NCBI RefSeq assembly: GCF_001439635.1
Contig: NZ_LMBZ01000002.1
Location: forward strand, 129,891 to 193,890
DNA: 64,000 nucleotides
Direction of reading: 5' to 3'
DNA from: Solibacillus cecembensis
GTDB lineage: Bacteria; Bacillota; Bacilli; Bacillales_A; Planococcaceae
Shown: one piece after another, positions 62,625-64,000 of the stretch
Numbering within the stretch: the stretch's first letter is position 1
Layout of the letters: every line of letters starts with the position of its first letter
The notes under the pieces: generated by a model
What the model saw: the letters and a program-made list of their open reading frames with translations, nothing else
Database searches by the model: none
Told to the model about the DNA's origin: nothing
Position numbers and translations under genes: made by a program

Positions 62625-64000
62625 TCCATTGGCAAGTGATTATTCCACTCTTACTTTTTTTGATAGTCATATTCGGTATCGGCATATGGGCGAATAAGCA
62701 AGTGCGTACATCGAACTCCTTTATGCAAGAGTATTTTTTAGGAGGACGGGAAATGGGTGGCTTCATACTTGCCATGACGATGATGGCGACGTATGGGAGT
62801 GCTTCAAGTTTTATCGGGGGACCAGGAGTTGCCTATAATACAGGGCTTGGCTGGGTGCTACTCGCAATGGCACAGCTTCCGGCGGGGTATTTTGCCTTAA
62901 TGGTGCTTGGGAAAAAATTCGCGATTGTGTCACGTCGTATTGAAGCGATTACCTTAATTGATTTTTTAAAGAAGCGCTATGACAGCAATATTATTATCCT
63001 CTTGTCCGCATTTAGTATTATTGTGTTTTTATTTGCCTCGATGACCGCGCAATGGGTTGGGGGGGCACGATTAATTGAAACATTAACAGGACTAAATTAT
63101 ACGAGCGCATTATTAATATTTGCAGCTTCGGTATTAGTTTATGTTATTATCGGAGGCTTCCGTGCTGTTGCGTTAACGGATGCAGTCCAAGGTACCATTA
63201 TGATTATAGGTACAGTCATTTTACTCATCGGTACAGTTATTGCCGGTGGTGGTGTTGAAAATATTATGCAAAACCTCGTGGCAGAAAATCCAAATTTAGT
63301 TTCTCCATTTGGCGCAGACGGAAATTTAACTCCTTTATATGTTTCGACATTTTGGATTTTAATTGGACTTGGTGTCATAGGTTTACCGCAAATTGCTGTT
63401 CGTGCCATGAGTTATAAAGATGCGAAAAGCCTACACCGTGCGATTTTAATTGGCACAATCGGCATAGGTACAATTATGTTTGGTATGCATTTAATTGGTG
63501 TATTTGCTCGTTCGGTAGTACCAGGTATTGTTATTGGTGATAAAGTAATGCCAATCGTGACGCTTGAAGTGTTGCCACCATTATTAGCAGGCATCGTTTT
63601 AGCAGCTCCGATGGCAGCCATTATGTCGACGGTCAACGCATTACTTATTTTAGTGAGTTCGACGGTTGTGAAGGATATTTATTTAAACTTTATGAATCCA
63701 AAGGCGACAGAACAGCAGATTAAGAAAAAAAGCTACTGGGTAACGTCGATTATTGGACTGGCTGTAGTCATTTTTGCACTGAATCCACCTGAATTGTTAA
63801 TTTGGTTAAATTTATTTGCATTTGGTGGATTAGAATCGGCATTTTTATGGAGTGTTGTGTTCGGTCTTTATTGGAAAAAGGCGAATAAATATGGGGCCAT
63901 TAGTTCAATGCTCGTCGGCTTAACGCTGTACATAGCCATTGATCGATTAGCACCGCATATATTCGGCATGCACACCGTGACACTTCCGATTGCTGTGTCA
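62621..64000 (+). CDS. panF: Sodium/pantothenate symporter, 3' end outside the window
   Basis: This SSS-family sodium symporter for pantothenate, the coenzyme A precursor, has 460 codons visible and the frame is open to the window end. About 480 residues are expected, so nearly all of it is present. The N-terminal FLGGREMGGFILAMTMMATYGSASSFIGGPG contains the SSS substrate and sodium region. The conserved helices with FRAVALTDAVQG and GLPQIAVRAMSYKD follow. It overlaps yhdT (ATGA) as in other genomes. Confidence 0.93.
   Translation, partial: MIHWQVIIPLLLFLIVIFGIGIWANKQVRTSNSFMQEYFLGGREMGGFILAMTMMATYGSASSFIGGPGVAYNTGLGWVLLAMAQLPAGYFALMVLGKKFAIVSRRIEAITLIDFLKKRYDSNIIILLSAFSIIVFLFASMTAQWVGGARLIETLTGLNYTSALLIFAASVLVYVIIGGFRAVALTDAVQGTIMIIGTVILLIGTVIAGGGVENIMQNLVAENPNLVSPFGADGNLTPLYVSTFWILIGLGVIGLPQIAVRAMSYKDAKSLHRAILIGTIGIGTIMFGMHLIGVFARSVVPGIVIGDKVMPIVTLEVLPPLLAGIVLAAPMAAIMSTVNALLILVSSTVVKDIYLNFMNPKATEQQIKKKSYWVTSIIGLAVVIFALNPPELLIWLNLFAFGGLESAFLWSVVFGLYWKKANKYGAISSMLVGLTLYIAIDRLAPHIFGMHTVTLPIAVS

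Overview
The window is about 64 kb of a low-GC, Gram-positive chromosome of the Bacillales. The gene set fits a Lysinibacillus/Solibacillus-like member of the Planococcaceae: B. subtilis-like ilv-leu order, meso-diaminopimelate dehydrogenase, an S-layer-anchored 5'-nucleotidase, a SigV/RsiV pair, a T-box-controlled argS and strong GGAGG ribosome binding sites. This placement is inferred from gene content only. I saw no rRNA, tRNA, insertion sequence, prophage or CRISPR array.

Layout. 1-8104: branched-chain amino acid operon ilvB(partial)-ilvN-ilvC-leuA-leuB-leuC-leuD, ending in a strong terminator. 8192-10196: a LysR regulator divergent from a DUF2332 gene. 10252-17755: an unusual peptide-type ABC importer with a fused double ATPase on the minus strand, two permeases with long extra N-terminal membrane regions, a DUF2785 gene between them, and a substrate-binding lipoprotein whose segments are in circularly permuted order. 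17918-20431: an HssRS-like two-component system next to a small membrane gene preceded by an HssR-type direct repeat. 20432-22388: a decaying zone with a 35-codon hydrophobic peptide gene, repeated inverted arms, a deleted acetyltransferase and further gene debris. 22389-25942: serine hydrolase, then an ECF sigma gene frameshifted in an A-tract and its DUF4179 partner. 26262-28175: T-box and argS. 28452-31101: alpha/beta hydrolase with a second two-component system.

31347-36356 is a reactive-sulfur (persulfide) module: the repressor CstR, two DsrE-family proteins, two single rhodaneses, a TusA-rhodanese fusion, a rhodanese/metallo-beta-lactamase persulfide dioxygenase candidate, TusA and a TauE-type exporter. 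Four ATACC-N6-GGTAY-like operators precede its transcription units. 36458-41010 holds a guanine-deaminase-like enzyme, sigV-rsiV, a VOC protein, a TetR-linked SMR efflux pair and the glycosylase Tag. 41287-51417 holds a dynamin-like GTPase, YfkAB, DUF4184, a 645-residue beta-helix protein, and a MoxR-VWA pair followed by a second DUF2785 gene. 51641-64000 holds aconitase, an SLH 5'-nucleotidase, a YhgE/Pip gene broken by one in-frame TGA inside 42-bp repeats, a DUF2653 pair, ddh, and yhdT-panF running off the end.

The most distinctive items are the permuted binding protein and its odd transporter, the HssR-like box beside a HAHI-motif membrane protein, the 35-residue peptide gene, the CstR regulon, the YhgE nonsense codon, and the MoxR/VWA/DUF2785 neighbourhood with its dispersed hairpin repeat.
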